In this document: in pieces, positions 44,676 through 53,298 of the stretch
How the letters are laid out: the number at the start of each line of letters is the position of its first letter
How positions within the stretch are numbered: the stretch's first letter is position 1
Source of the DNA: CAVVUC01 sp963751395
GTDB lineage: Bacteria; Verrucomicrobiota; Verrucomicrobiia; Chthoniobacterales; Chthoniobacteraceae
Direction: 5' to 3'
Length of the DNA: 64,000 nt
Assembly (NCBI GenBank): GCA_963751395.1
Contig: CAVVUC010000001.1
Coordinates: 868,001-932,000, forward strand
The notes under the pieces: generated by a model
Database searches by the model: none
What the model was told of the DNA's origin: nothing
Seen by the model: the letters and a program-made list of their open reading frames with translations, nothing else
Position numbers and translations under genes: made by a program

Positions 44676-46751
44676 TCAGACCGGGCTCACTGCGACACCA
44701 GTTCCCACTTGCGCGGTCATTGGCGTCGCCGCGACTTCCACGGCCACAATGCACAAGTCGTCCGGCAGCGCCGCCAGACCGACGAACTCGTTGACTTTGC
44801 GCACGACGGCCTGGGTGATCTCGTTCATTCCGCCGTCGATGTGCGCGGCGATTGCCTCGCGCAGGCGCCGCTGGCCGAACTCTTCGCCGTCCGCGTCGGT
44901 CGCCTCGAATACTCCATCCGTGAACAGCACGAAGATATCGCCGGCGGTGAGCGTCTTCGATTGCCTCGCGTAGGTGCTGTCGGGGAAAAGACCGAGCGCG
45001 GGATTGTTTTTCAGGTCGTTGAAAAGAGGGCCGACTTTGCGCCGGCAGCGCTCGGCGAAAACCGGCGAGGGATGCCCTGCCGAGGCGTAGGCGGCGGTCG
45101 CCTTGGTCGTGTCGATGATGAGGTAAAACGCCGATGCGAAGAGCAGCTCGCCGCTTTGTTTTACGATGGCGTGGAAATGCCGGTTGATGACTTTCAGGAA
45201 GATTGCCGGATCCTTGATCTCGAATGCCGTTTGCTGAACGAGCGTGCGCAGGATTGCAGTTACCAGTGCAGAGCGCGTGCCGTGTCCCATCACGTCCGCG
45301 ATGAAGATGCCGGCGCGATGCTCGGAGAGTCTGAGCACGTCGAAAAAATCTCCGCCAACGGTGCTGGCCGGCTTGTAAACGTGGTTGAAATTCAGGTGCA
45401 GGCCGCCGGGTTTGGGCGACGCCGGGATCGCCGGATAATGGCGCGGCATGAGCGCTTCCTGGAATTCCTTGGCCACCTGCAAGTCACCGTGAATCTCGGC
45501 GGTCTGCAAGGCGATCTCGGTTTCGAGCTGGTTGTGATAACTCAGGACTCGCGAGGCCATGTAGCCGAACTCGTGCGACAACTCCTCGATCTCGTCGCCG
45601 GTGTGGATTTTCTCGATCTCGTGCAAAGCATCCGACGTCGGTTTTGCATCTTGCGGATTCACTTCATTCTGCGCGGAGCCGTCGAGCTTCGCAGAAGCGG
45701 CGATGCCATGCACGGCCGAGCGCAGTTTCTCGATGGGGTCGATGATTTTCTGTCCGGCGAGGTAATAGCCCGTGAGAAAAAAACCTGCGATGAGAAGCGT
45801 GCCCGCGCCGCCGAGCATCCACATTTGCGTGCGCACCGGGCCGAACACGACAGAGGCGTCGTTGTAAACCATCACGCAAATCGGGCTGGTGCCGTACTTC
45901 GATGCCGTGTCGTTGATGGAGGTGATCAAGTTCAGCGCGGAATATCCGACGAGACTTGTGGTCTGGCCGTCCAATGCGGCGAGACTCCAGCTCATCCGCT
46001 TTCGCGCCAGGGCGTTCACGGCCCTGGCGTCGATGTGCTCCTCGAGCGGAGCGAAATGTCCGGAGAAAAGACGCAGGGGAACACTGCCGTTGCCGAACAG
46101 CACCTGTCGAAGGTTGTCGTCTTTTGAGAGAACTGGTTCGAGCGAGAGCAGCATAGACGGCGCGTTCAGCACGAACTTGATCACGCCGAGCGGAGGTGCA
46201 TCTGGCGCCGCAGGATCGGAGACCGGCATGCAGAGGTCGATCGAGTGAACATCGGCGTCCGAGTCCTTGTTGATCCCCTCGACGTAAACATTGCGATGCT
46301 TCAGGGCGATCGTCGCCATCCACCACTTCTCCTTCGCTTGCGAGGGAGGCGCCGGCTTGCGCGTGGAGGCGAGCACCTGGCCTTCGGCGTCCGTTGCCAG
46401 AATCGCGACGAAAAGCGGATTCGAAGCCTGCAATGTTTTCAGCTTCTGAAGGAGCTTGTCATCGTGGCGATTGAGATGTTGATGCAGCCCTGCGCGCATC
46501 AGCCAGTCATCGCAGAGTTCGATATTGCGATTGATCGAAGTACTCAGCGTGTGCGCAAGGCTTTGCGAGATCGACTGGAAAAGAACGCCTTGAGACTTCC
46601 GATAGTACCGGTAGCCGATCACGTTCACGGCGACAAGAGCGATGCCCAAAGGCAGCACGGCGGCAATAATCAGTATGCCGATGAACTTGGTTCGGATTCG
46701 TAAGTTCACGTTTGCTGCCGGGTTTCTTGGGGGAACACTAAAGCCGGGCAT
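44676..46751 (-). CDS. Membrane SpoIIE/PP2C-type serine phosphatase with HAMP
   Basis: About 691 residues from the ATG at 46751; the open frame continues upstream to 46871 with a Cys-rich stretch unlike the family. A transmembrane helix (FIGILIIAAVLPLGIALVAV) is followed by a ~280-residue extracytoplasmic sensor region, a second helix (MLGGAGTLLIAGFFLTGYYL), a HAMP-like linker and a PP2C phosphatase domain with STVGGDFFDVLRL, FIADVMGHGTRSALV, FVLFTDGVFEA and LPDDLCIVAVE metal-binding motifs. Such RsbU-like proteins control anti-sigma factor antagonists. No anti-sigma gene is adjacent. Confidence 0.9.
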   Translation of the reverse strand: MPGFSVPPRNPAANVNLRIRTKFIGILIIAAVLPLGIALVAVNVIGYRYYRKSQGVLFQSISQSLAHTLSTSINRNIELCDDWLMRAGLHQHLNRHDDKLLQKLKTLQASNPLFVAILATDAEGQVLASTRKPAPPSQAKEKWWMATIALKHRNVYVEGINKDSDADVHSIDLCMPVSDPAAPDAPPLGVIKFVLNAPSMLLSLEPVLSKDDNLRQVLFGNGSVPLRLFSGHFAPLEEHIDARAVNALARKRMSWSLAALDGQTTSLVGYSALNLITSINDTASKYGTSPICVMVYNDASVVFGPVRTQMWMLGGAGTLLIAGFFLTGYYLAGQKIIDPIEKLRSAVHGIAASAKLDGSAQNEVNPQDAKPTSDALHEIEKIHTGDEIEELSHEFGYMASRVLSYHNQLETEIALQTAEIHGDLQVAKEFQEALMPRHYPAIPASPKPGGLHLNFNHVYKPASTVGGDFFDVLRLSEHRAGIFIADVMGHGTRSALVTAILRTLVQQTAFEIKDPAIFLKVINRHFHAIVKQSGELLFASAFYLIIDTTKATAAYASAGHPSPVFAERCRRKVGPLFNDLKNNPALGLFPDSTYARQSKTLTAGDIFVLFTDGVFEATDADGEEFGQRRLREAIAAHIDGGMNEITQAVVRKVNEFVGLAALPDDLCIVAVEVAATPMTAQVGTGVAVSPV

Positions 46752-46887
46752 CGGAGAATGCGAACACGATTCTCCCGGTGCCGGGAGCAAAGGGCATCGG
46801 CGCAGCCCTGCCTCACTTGTGTTGCAATGTTTTGACATGCGGCATGGGCTGCATTTAGTTGGCTGCTCCAACTATTAGAAAAGCGAA

Positions 46888-47358
46888 GTGATGAAGTCCC
46901 TCCCGCAAGATTGCGCCCGCTGCGTTCTCGAGATCCTTCCAAGGATCACGGGTGCAATTCGGGCTGAAATGCGGGCGCACGGCGTTCCGGAACTCACCCC
47001 CGCCCAGTTTCACACGCTGGCATTCCTTGGCAGGCACGAGTGCGCCTCGCTCTCGGAGGTGGCCGCGCATGTCGGGCTCACGCTTCCCTCCGCGTCGAAA
47101 GCGATCGAGAACCTTGTCACCCGCAAACTCGCGCGGCGCTCCGTTGATCCCGGGGACCGGCGTTGTGTGGCTCTGGCGCTGACGTCGCGCGGGAAAACCA
47201 AGCTTGAGACGGCCCGGCAGACGGCGCACTTGTTTCTCTCCCAACGATTGTCCGTCTTGTCTGACGACGACGCGCGGAGAATCGTTTGCGCCTTTGAAAG
47301 TTTGCGTCACATTTTTTCGCCAGAGACGGCCAGGCAGCGTGTGAAGCGCCTAAAATGA
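46888..47358 (+). CDS. MarR-family transcriptional regulator
   Basis: A 156-residue winged-helix protein. The recognition region reads SLSEVAAHVGLTLPSASKAI, followed by NLVTRKLARRSVDPGDRRCV, the MarR wing with the conserved Asp-Arg-Arg. It heads the efflux operon and overlaps the TolC gene start by 4 bases (ATGA), so it probably autoregulates the operon in response to a small molecule. Confidence 0.93.
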   Translation: MMKSLPQDCARCVLEILPRITGAIRAEMRAHGVPELTPAQFHTLAFLGRHECASLSEVAAHVGLTLPSASKAIENLVTRKLARRSVDPGDRRCVALALTSRGKTKLETARQTAHLFLSQRLSVLSDDDARRIVCAFESLRHIFSPETARQRVKRLK

Positions 47359-48686
47359 GTCCGACTCCGAAAATGCGCCCGATCTCTTCTCTCATCGCCC
47401 GGTTTGTATCCCTATGGGTGTTGGTGCTTCTGCCGGTCGCTTCCGCGCAGACGAAGACCCCGCGCACCATCACGCTTGAGCAGGCGTATGACATGGCCCT
47501 GGCCAGCGACCAGGCGATACGGATTGCGGCGATCGAAATCAACAAGGCGAACCTTTTGCCGTGGAGCGCGCTGACGCGGCTGGGGCCGAGGTTCAGCGGA
47601 AGTCTGCAATATGATCGGGCGGAGCGAACCACATACGGTGTCCTGACCACACGGACGAAGGCGGAGAACAGAGGGGCCGATCTTTCGCTGCGTCAGCCGA
47701 TCATCAATTTCACAGTGGCCCCTGCCTATCACTACGGAAAACTTTCCTCCCTGGTCGCCCGACTGCAATACCGCCAGACGATCCGCCAGGCGCTCTTCGG
47801 GGTGGCGCAGGCTTATTACGATGTGCTGAGAGGCCGTAGCAATGTGGCCATCAACCAGCAGACGGTCGAACTTTCCGCGCTGCAGTTGGAGCTTGCTCAA
47901 ACGCGCTACGACCTCGGTGCGGCAGCGCGGTTGGACGTTTCCCGCGCCACGGCCACGCTCGAAGGCGCAAAGAACATTCTCATCCAGTCGCAGAACACGC
48001 TCGCCGTCGCCCGCAACACGCTGGGAAACATCTTGAATCTCGGCGGCGACACCGGCTTTAGCGTGGTCGAACCGCCGGACGCGTCCGCCAACGGGGCGCC
48101 GTTTCCGTCGGTGCTCAGCGACGCGTATGCGAATCGCGAGGATTTTAAGATCGCGAAAATCGCGGTCGAACAGGACGTCACGGCGCGCAACGAAGTGATC
48201 GCCCAGTATGGCCCGGGCGTTGTCGCGGCGGCAGGCCAGTCATGGAGGAATTCGAACCTGTCGCCGAAGAACCAGGGATGGGATGCGTCCATTTCCGTTG
48301 AAATGCCGTTCCTGACCGGCGGCCAGCGCGAGATCGATCTGATCAATTCAAACCACCAGATCAGCATTGCGCGCCTGCAGCTTGAGACGACTGCGAAGGG
48401 CATCCAGCAGGAGGTGAAAAATGCGTGGCTGCAAGTGCGGGCGTTGCAGGAGTCGATCAAGGCGTCGAGGGCCGGCGTCGATGCGAACCTGCAAAACTAC
48501 AACGACGTGCAGAGCCAGTATCAGAGCGGCGCCGCGACCAGTCTCGACGTGCAGGTGGCGTTGAGGGATTTGAACAACAGCCGCACGCTGCTGTCTTCAC
48601 AGACGTACGATTACCAGATCGCGTTGCGTGACCTGCAGAGGGTGCAGGGAAAGTTCCAGCAGCAGCGAATCGAGAAAGCCAGATAA
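47355..48686 (+). CDS. TolC-family outer-membrane efflux protein
   Basis: A 443-residue protein with a signal peptide ending near VASAQT and two OEP domains of long helical hairpins (ALTRLGPRFSGSLQYD, ELAQTRYDLGAAARLDVSRA, and the second NYNDVQSQYQSGAATSLDVQ). It forms the outer-membrane channel for the MacAB-type pump encoded next. It ends 2 bases before the adaptor start. Confidence 0.92.
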   Translation: MSPTPKMRPISSLIARFVSLWVLVLLPVASAQTKTPRTITLEQAYDMALASDQAIRIAAIEINKANLLPWSALTRLGPRFSGSLQYDRAERTTYGVLTTRTKAENRGADLSLRQPIINFTVAPAYHYGKLSSLVARLQYRQTIRQALFGVAQAYYDVLRGRSNVAINQQTVELSALQLELAQTRYDLGAAARLDVSRATATLEGAKNILIQSQNTLAVARNTLGNILNLGGDTGFSVVEPPDASANGAPFPSVLSDAYANREDFKIAKIAVEQDVTARNEVIAQYGPGVVAAAGQSWRNSNLSPKNQGWDASISVEMPFLTGGQREIDLINSNHQISIARLQLETTAKGIQQEVKNAWLQVRALQESIKASRAGVDANLQNYNDVQSQYQSGAATSLDVQVALRDLNNSRTLLSSQTYDYQIALRDLQRVQGKFQQQRIEKAR

Positions 48687-48688
48687 CC

Positions 48689-49888
48689 ATGCCGAAATTT
48701 TTGAAATGGATCATCCTCATCATCGTGATTGCCGCCATTGGCGCGGGAATCTGGTGGTGGAAAGGAGAGAAGGACGACGATATTTCCTACGTGACCGCTC
48801 CCGCGGCGAAGGCCTCGCTGACACAGGCAGTCACGGCGACAGGCACGCTGAACCCGGTGCTTAACGTGCAGGTGGGCAGCCAGATTTCCGGGAACATCAA
48901 GGAACTGTTCGCGGACTACAACTCGCCGGTGAAGGCCATGCAAGTAGTCGCGCAGATCGATCCGGCAACCTTCCAGGCGACGGTGAAACAGGCGGAGGGA
49001 GAACTTGCCAACGCGAAGGCCGCGCTCGAACTGGCGCAGATCAACGAGAGGCGGGCGCGTGAGCTTCTCAAGAGAAACGCAGCCCCGCAATCGGCGCTCG
49101 ACACGGCCATCGCGGCGCTCCACCAGGCGCAGGCGAACATTGTAATCAGGGAGGGGTCGCTGCAGCGGGCAACGGTGGACCTCGCGCGTTGCACGATCGT
49201 TTCGCCCGTCGATGGGATTGTGATCTCGCGCAACGTCGATGTCGGCCAGACCGTTGCCGCGAGCATGAGCGCACCGGTTATTTTTCAGATCGCCAATGAC
49301 CTGACGAAAATGCAGATCGACGCCAACGTGGCCGAGGCCGACGTGGGCAAGGTCGAGGTCGATCAGAATGTCGAGTTCACCGTGGACGCATTTCCTTACC
49401 GCACGTTTCGCGGCAAGGTCGTGCAAGTCCGCAACGCGCCGCTCACCGTCCAAAATGTCGTGACCTACGACACCGTGATCTCCGTCAACAACGACGACCT
49501 GAAGCTGAAACCGGGCATGACCGCGAATGTGTCGATCATCATCGCGCAGCGTGAGAACGCGCTGACGATCAAGAACGCCGCGCTTCGTTTTCGTCCACCC
49601 GAGACGCAGGGATCGCCCGCGCCGTCGCCTTCGCCGGGTTCGTCAGCCGCCCCGAAAAGCCGGCCTCCGCGTGGCCCCAGAAACGAGCGGACCATCTATG
49701 TGCAGCGCCGTCCCGAGGCCGACCCCGAGCCGGTTCAAATCAAAGTCGGCATCACCGACGGGATCGCGACTGAAGTGACGGAAGGATTGAACGAGGGCGA
49801 TCAAGTTGTGCTGAGCGCGAATTCCGAGAGAAAGGCATCATCGACGACGGCGAATCCATTCGGCGGCGGAATGCCGAGGAGATTTTAA
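48689..49888 (+). CDS. MacA-like periplasmic adaptor (HlyD/RND family)
   Basis: A 399-residue adaptor with an N-terminal membrane anchor (FLKWIILIIVIAAIGAGIWW), a barrel-sandwich lipoyl half (VGSQISGNIKELFADYNSPV), a helical hairpin (about 95-165), the second lipoyl half (CTIVSPVDGIVISRNVDVGQ) and beta-barrel domains. It links the ABC permease to TolC. The C-terminal part contains a Pro/Ser-rich insert (about residues 300-330). Confidence 0.93.
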   Translation: MPKFLKWIILIIVIAAIGAGIWWWKGEKDDDISYVTAPAAKASLTQAVTATGTLNPVLNVQVGSQISGNIKELFADYNSPVKAMQVVAQIDPATFQATVKQAEGELANAKAALELAQINERRARELLKRNAAPQSALDTAIAALHQAQANIVIREGSLQRATVDLARCTIVSPVDGIVISRNVDVGQTVAASMSAPVIFQIANDLTKMQIDANVAEADVGKVEVDQNVEFTVDAFPYRTFRGKVVQVRNAPLTVQNVVTYDTVISVNNDDLKLKPGMTANVSIIIAQRENALTIKNAALRFRPPETQGSPAPSPSPGSSAAPKSRPPRGPRNERTIYVQRRPEADPEPVQIKVGITDGIATEVTEGLNEGDQVVLSANSERKASSTTANPFGGGMPRRF

Positions 49889-49892
49889 GAAA

Positions 49893-49972
49893 AGGATGAA
49901 GGTCGAAGGATGAATGATGAAATGAAAAGTCCATCGCTTCATTCCGCATTCCGCGTTCCTCGTTCCGCATTT
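49893..49972. repeat. Simple-repeat block between macA-like and macB-like genes
   Basis: Tandem GGATGAA-type units (49894-49921) followed by TTCCGCATTCCGCG-type units (49940-49972). Both motifs recur in folP (17802-17882 and about 18306-18343). Confidence 0.75.
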
Positions 49973-49974
49973 CC

Positions 49975-50736
49975 ATGAGTGCCGTCGTAAAGCTCGAAGA
50001 AATCCAGAAGACCTACCAGAGCGGCGAGGTGCAGGTTCACGCGGTGCGGGGTGTTTCGCTCGAAATTGGCAGGGGCGAGTTCGTCGCGATCATGGGTGCA
50101 AGCGGCTCGGGAAAATCGACGCTGATGAATCTTCTCGGGTGCCTCGACCGCCCGACCGGGGGACATTATCTGCTCGACGGCATCGACGTTTCGCGTCTCG
50201 ACCGGGATGCGCTTGCCGATATTCGCAACCGCAAACTGGGGTTCGTGTTTCAGAACTTCAATCTTCTCTCTCGAACGACGGCGCTGGAGAACGTCGAGTT
50301 GCCGCTGCTCTATTCGCACCGGCCTTTCTCCACGGCCAAGCTGCGCGAGAGGGCGGCGAACGCTCTCTCCATCGTGGGTCTCGCGAACCGGGGCGACCAT
50401 CATCCAAGCCAGCTTTCAGGAGGGCAACAGCAGCGCGTGGCAGTCGCGCGGGCGCTCATCAACGAGCCGGAAGTGCTGCTTGCCGACGAGCCGACCGGCA
50501 ACCTCGACAGTCGCACGAGCGTCGAGATCATGGGCGTTTTTCAAAAACTGAACGAGCAGGGGATCACGATCCTCATGGTCACGCACGAGCTCGACATCGC
50601 CTCGTATGCGAAGCGCAACATCGTCATGCGCGACGGTCTCGTGTTGAGCGACACGCTCGTTTCCCGCCGCCTCGATGCGGCGGAGGAGCTGCGGAAGATC
50701 GAGCAGGCGCAGAAGGAAATTCAACTCACGCCATGA
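49975..50736 (+). CDS. MacB-like ABC transporter ATP-binding subunit
   Basis: A 253-residue ATPase of the LolD/MacB group: Walker A IMGASGSGKSTLMNLLG, Q-loop FVFQNFNLLSRTTA, signature LSGGQQQRVAVARAL, Walker B VLLADEPTGNLD and the switch His in MVTHELDIA. Powers the efflux pump or lipoprotein transporter together with the permease at 51030. A reverse-strand gene separates the two. Confidence 0.94.
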   Translation: MSAVVKLEEIQKTYQSGEVQVHAVRGVSLEIGRGEFVAIMGASGSGKSTLMNLLGCLDRPTGGHYLLDGIDVSRLDRDALADIRNRKLGFVFQNFNLLSRTTALENVELPLLYSHRPFSTAKLRERAANALSIVGLANRGDHHPSQLSGGQQQRVAVARALINEPEVLLADEPTGNLDSRTSVEIMGVFQKLNEQGITILMVTHELDIASYAKRNIVMRDGLVLSDTLVSRRLDAAEELRKIEQAQKEIQLTP

Positions 50737-50750
50737 AAAAGCGGATCGAT

Positions 50751-50984
50751 TCAGCGTTTGCGGCTGCGCGCCTTTTGGGTGCCGGGCACGACGCGCGTGA
50801 TGTTGCGAGTGGCGATGATCTCGCGTTTTATTTCGTCGGAAAAAACGTAGAGGATATCGTTGCCGGGCGTGAGGAAACAATAGTCGGGATGTTTTACGTA
50901 AAGCGCTTTGCCGTCGGAGGTGTGGACGGTGTAAGGCTCAAATGGATTTGCCTTCTGCAATTCCCTGATTTCTTCGGTAATCAT
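50751..50984 (-). CDS. Small hypothetical protein, reverse strand within the efflux operon
   Basis: A 77-residue protein from MITEEIRELQKANPFEPYTV, followed by TSDGKALYVKHPDYCFLTP. The PFEPYTVHTSDG and KHPDY segments recur in a family of small proteins in Verrucomicrobia and Planctomycetes with no known function. It fits exactly between the ABC ATPase and permease genes but on the opposite strand. No partner can be inferred. Confidence 0.65.
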   Translation of the reverse strand: MITEEIRELQKANPFEPYTVHTSDGKALYVKHPDYCFLTPGNDILYVFSDEIKREIIATRNITRVVPGTQKARSRKR

Positions 50985-51029
50985 CGCGCTTGATGAATAA
51001 CACACGCTTTCTTTTCTGACAACCCGGCC

Positions 51030-52238
51030 ATGAGACTTGCCTCCACCATCACCGTCGCGGCGCGGGCGCTTCGGCGGAACACGATGCGCTCGGTATTAAC
51101 GACGCTCGGCATCATCATCGGCGTTGGCGCGGTGATCGCCATGGTCAGCGTCGGCAACGGTGCCCGTGTGCAGATCGAGGGACAAGTGGCGAGTCTTGGC
51201 CAGAACGTGCTCAGCGTTTTCCCGGGCAGCTACAGCTCCGGAGGAATGCGCGGCGGCTGGGGATCGGCGAGCACGCTCACGGTCGAGGACGCGCAGGCGG
51301 TTGCGCGCGAGGTGCCGAACGTCGTCGCTGTCAGCGCCGAGGTCCGCGATCGTCAGCAGGTGCTCGCGAACGGGTTGAACTGGAACACTCAGGTTCTCGG
51401 TGAGTCGCCGGATTACCTTTCCATCCGTGCATGGAAAATGGACGCCGGCGACATGTTCACCGAGCAGGATGTGCGGAGCATTGCGAAGGTTGCCGTTATC
51501 GGAAAGACCGTTGCCAACCAGTTGTTCGTCGGCCAGGAGCCGGTGGGTCAGACAATCCGCATTCGCAACATTCCATTCAAAATCCTGGGCGTGCTCGAAC
51601 CGAAAGGGTTCAATTTTTTCGGACAGGACCAGGACGACTGCGTCGTGGTCCCTTACACGAGCATGATGCGCCGGGTCGTTCACCGGCAGTTCTTGTCGAT
51701 GATACTCGTGCAAGCGGAGAATCCGAAAATGATGGCCACGATTCAGCAGGGAATCACGGAATTGCTTCAACAGCGCCACGGTGGCCGCGAACCGGACTTC
51801 ACGGTGCGCAGCCAGCTCGAGCTCGCACAGGCCGCGACCGCGACGACCAAGACCATGACAATGTTGCTTGGCGCGATTGCGGGCGTCTCGCTGGTCGTCG
51901 GAGGCATTGGCATTATGAACATCATGCTCGTCAGTGTGACCGAGCGCACACGGGAGATCGGCATTCGCATGGCCGTTGGCGCGCATGGACGCGACATCCT
52001 CATGCAGTTCTTGATCGAGGCCGTCACACTCAGTTCGGTGGGCGGCATCATCGGCGTGGCGCTTGGCTTGGGAACTTCGGAGGCGCTCTCGATGATCATG
52101 AATTGGCCGACGCAGATTTCGGTGAGCTCGATCGTTGGCGCGTTTCTCTTCAGCGCCGCAGTGGGGATTTTCTTCGGCTTTTATCCTGCCCGAAAAGCCG
52201 CGAGCCTCGACCCGATCCAGGCGCTGCGATACGAGTAG
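51030..52238 (+). CDS. MacB-like ABC transporter permease (FtsX family)
   Basis: A 402-residue permease with one N-terminal helix (SVLTTLGIIIGVGAVIAMVS), a ~220-residue periplasmic MacB_PCD domain and three C-terminal helices with the conserved IMLVSVTERTREIGIRMAVG and the final FYPARKAASLDPIQALRYE. Couples to the ATPase at 49975 and to the adaptor. Substrates may be macrolides, lipopeptides or lipoproteins; the sequence does not decide. Confidence 0.94.
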   Translation: MRLASTITVAARALRRNTMRSVLTTLGIIIGVGAVIAMVSVGNGARVQIEGQVASLGQNVLSVFPGSYSSGGMRGGWGSASTLTVEDAQAVAREVPNVVAVSAEVRDRQQVLANGLNWNTQVLGESPDYLSIRAWKMDAGDMFTEQDVRSIAKVAVIGKTVANQLFVGQEPVGQTIRIRNIPFKILGVLEPKGFNFFGQDQDDCVVVPYTSMMRRVVHRQFLSMILVQAENPKMMATIQQGITELLQQRHGGREPDFTVRSQLELAQAATATTKTMTMLLGAIAGVSLVVGGIGIMNIMLVSVTERTREIGIRMAVGAHGRDILMQFLIEAVTLSSVGGIIGVALGLGTSEALSMIMNWPTQISVSSIVGAFLFSAAVGIFFGFYPARKAASLDPIQALRYE

Positions 52239-52262
52239 AGGCGTGTACCTGATTTCCGTTTT

Positions 52263-52694
52263 ATGTCCTGCTCATCGTTCAATTGGCTGGCCATCATTTT
52301 GATCTTTTGTTGCCCGGTGATTGTCGGGGCGATCTTGATAGGTACCGCTTTCCGGCTTCGCAAAACTTGGGGTGGCCTGGTTGCCGGTGGAATCGGTGTG
52401 CTTGCCATCCTCGCATTTTTTGCTTCGGTGATTTCGTTTGGACCCTATTTCTGGGCCTCTTACCTGGAGTCGAGGTGGTCTCCCGCCAATCCAAGGACGA
52501 AGTCGGAATTGGAGTCGTTTCTTTCGCTTTACTCCAAGCGCGAGATCCAGCCGTCAGAATCCGACTGGGGCCGCAATCACAAGCTAAAGCCGGGCGAGCA
52601 CATGACTCAGTATTTGCTGTGTTGGAGCCAGCCGCTGGACGTGGTGTATCGAAGCGACGACACGATCGTCACAATCTACACGTCCTACGAGTAG
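52263..52694 (+). CDS. Hypothetical membrane protein
   Basis: A 143-residue protein with two N-terminal membrane segments (about 5-25 and 36-58) followed by a soluble domain of ~80 residues ending in DDTIVTIYTSYE. No family is recognised. It follows the permease on the same strand with a 24-base gap and could be co-transcribed. Confidence 0.55.
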   Translation: MSCSSFNWLAIILIFCCPVIVGAILIGTAFRLRKTWGGLVAGGIGVLAILAFFASVISFGPYFWASYLESRWSPANPRTKSELESFLSLYSKREIQPSESDWGRNHKLKPGEHMTQYLLCWSQPLDVVYRSDDTIVTIYTSYE

Positions 52695-52715
52695 CCAGCA
52701 GGGTCGTGTGCGGAA

Positions 52716-53222
52716 TCAGCGCTGAAAAATCCAGCGCACGGCGACGATGAGCCCGGTGATCGTGAGCGCGAAGGTGGCGAGAATCACGAGCACCAAACCG
52801 CCAACGAAAAGCCAGTCGCCCGCAGTTGATGCCTTGCGTGTCGAGGCATGTCTGCGGAGGAGTTCGTAGTTCATCAGGTTCGACTTGAACCAGAACGAAA
52901 ACGCATCGCCGGCCACCGGCAACGCGCCGCCGATGGCATTGATGAGGACGTTGGCGGCCATGCGGATGAGAACGATCTTCGGCACGCCGCACCGCGCGCT
53001 TTGGACGATGAGGAACGACGACACGAACGCGTCGATCGCATCGCCAATGCCGGGCACGAGGCCGAGCAGGGGATCGATGCCGAAACGGATGTTCGTGCCG
53101 GGGATGACGAACATGGAGTCCATCAGTTGCGCGACGAAGCGAATGAGTTGCTCGTCGCGCTCGAACCGGGTCGGCTCCGGCGGAAGCACTTCGACTTCGA
53201 CCGCGCGCGTTTCTTTTTCCAT
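52716..53222 (-). CDS. DUF4112 membrane protein
   Basis: A 168-residue protein with the DUF4112 signature FVIPGTNIRFGIDPLLGLVP followed by GIGDAIDAFVSSFLI, then GGALPVAGDAFSFWFKSNLM, and a final membrane helix. The function of the family is unknown. The first ATG overlaps a short CATCCTGAGCGAAG repeat; a second ATG three bases downstream is as likely. Confidence 0.88.
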   Translation of the reverse strand: MEKETRAVEVEVLPPEPTRFERDEQLIRFVAQLMDSMFVIPGTNIRFGIDPLLGLVPGIGDAIDAFVSSFLIVQSARCGVPKIVLIRMAANVLINAIGGALPVAGDAFSFWFKSNLMNYELLRRHASTRKASTAGDWLFVGGLVLVILATFALTITGLIVAVRWIFQR

Positions 53223-53246
53223 CATCCTGAGCGAAGCCGAAGGATC
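53223..53246. repeat. CATCCTGAGCGAAG-type short repeat
   Basis: CATCCTGAGCGAAGCCGAAGGATC is an imperfect palindrome at the junction between the DUF4112 gene and rho. It resembles the ends of the long palindromic repeats (TCATTCTGAG). Confidence 0.7.
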
Positions 53247-53298
53247 ACTTTTTTCAAGTCCGCCTTGCTGCGTTCGAGATGCCGCGAACCGATGCGGA

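Noticed and set aside
44412..46127. A 571-codon open frame on the plus strand opposite the phosphatase gene
   Set aside because: Its composition is typical of an antisense shadow and the phosphatase motifs on the other strand are unmistakable.
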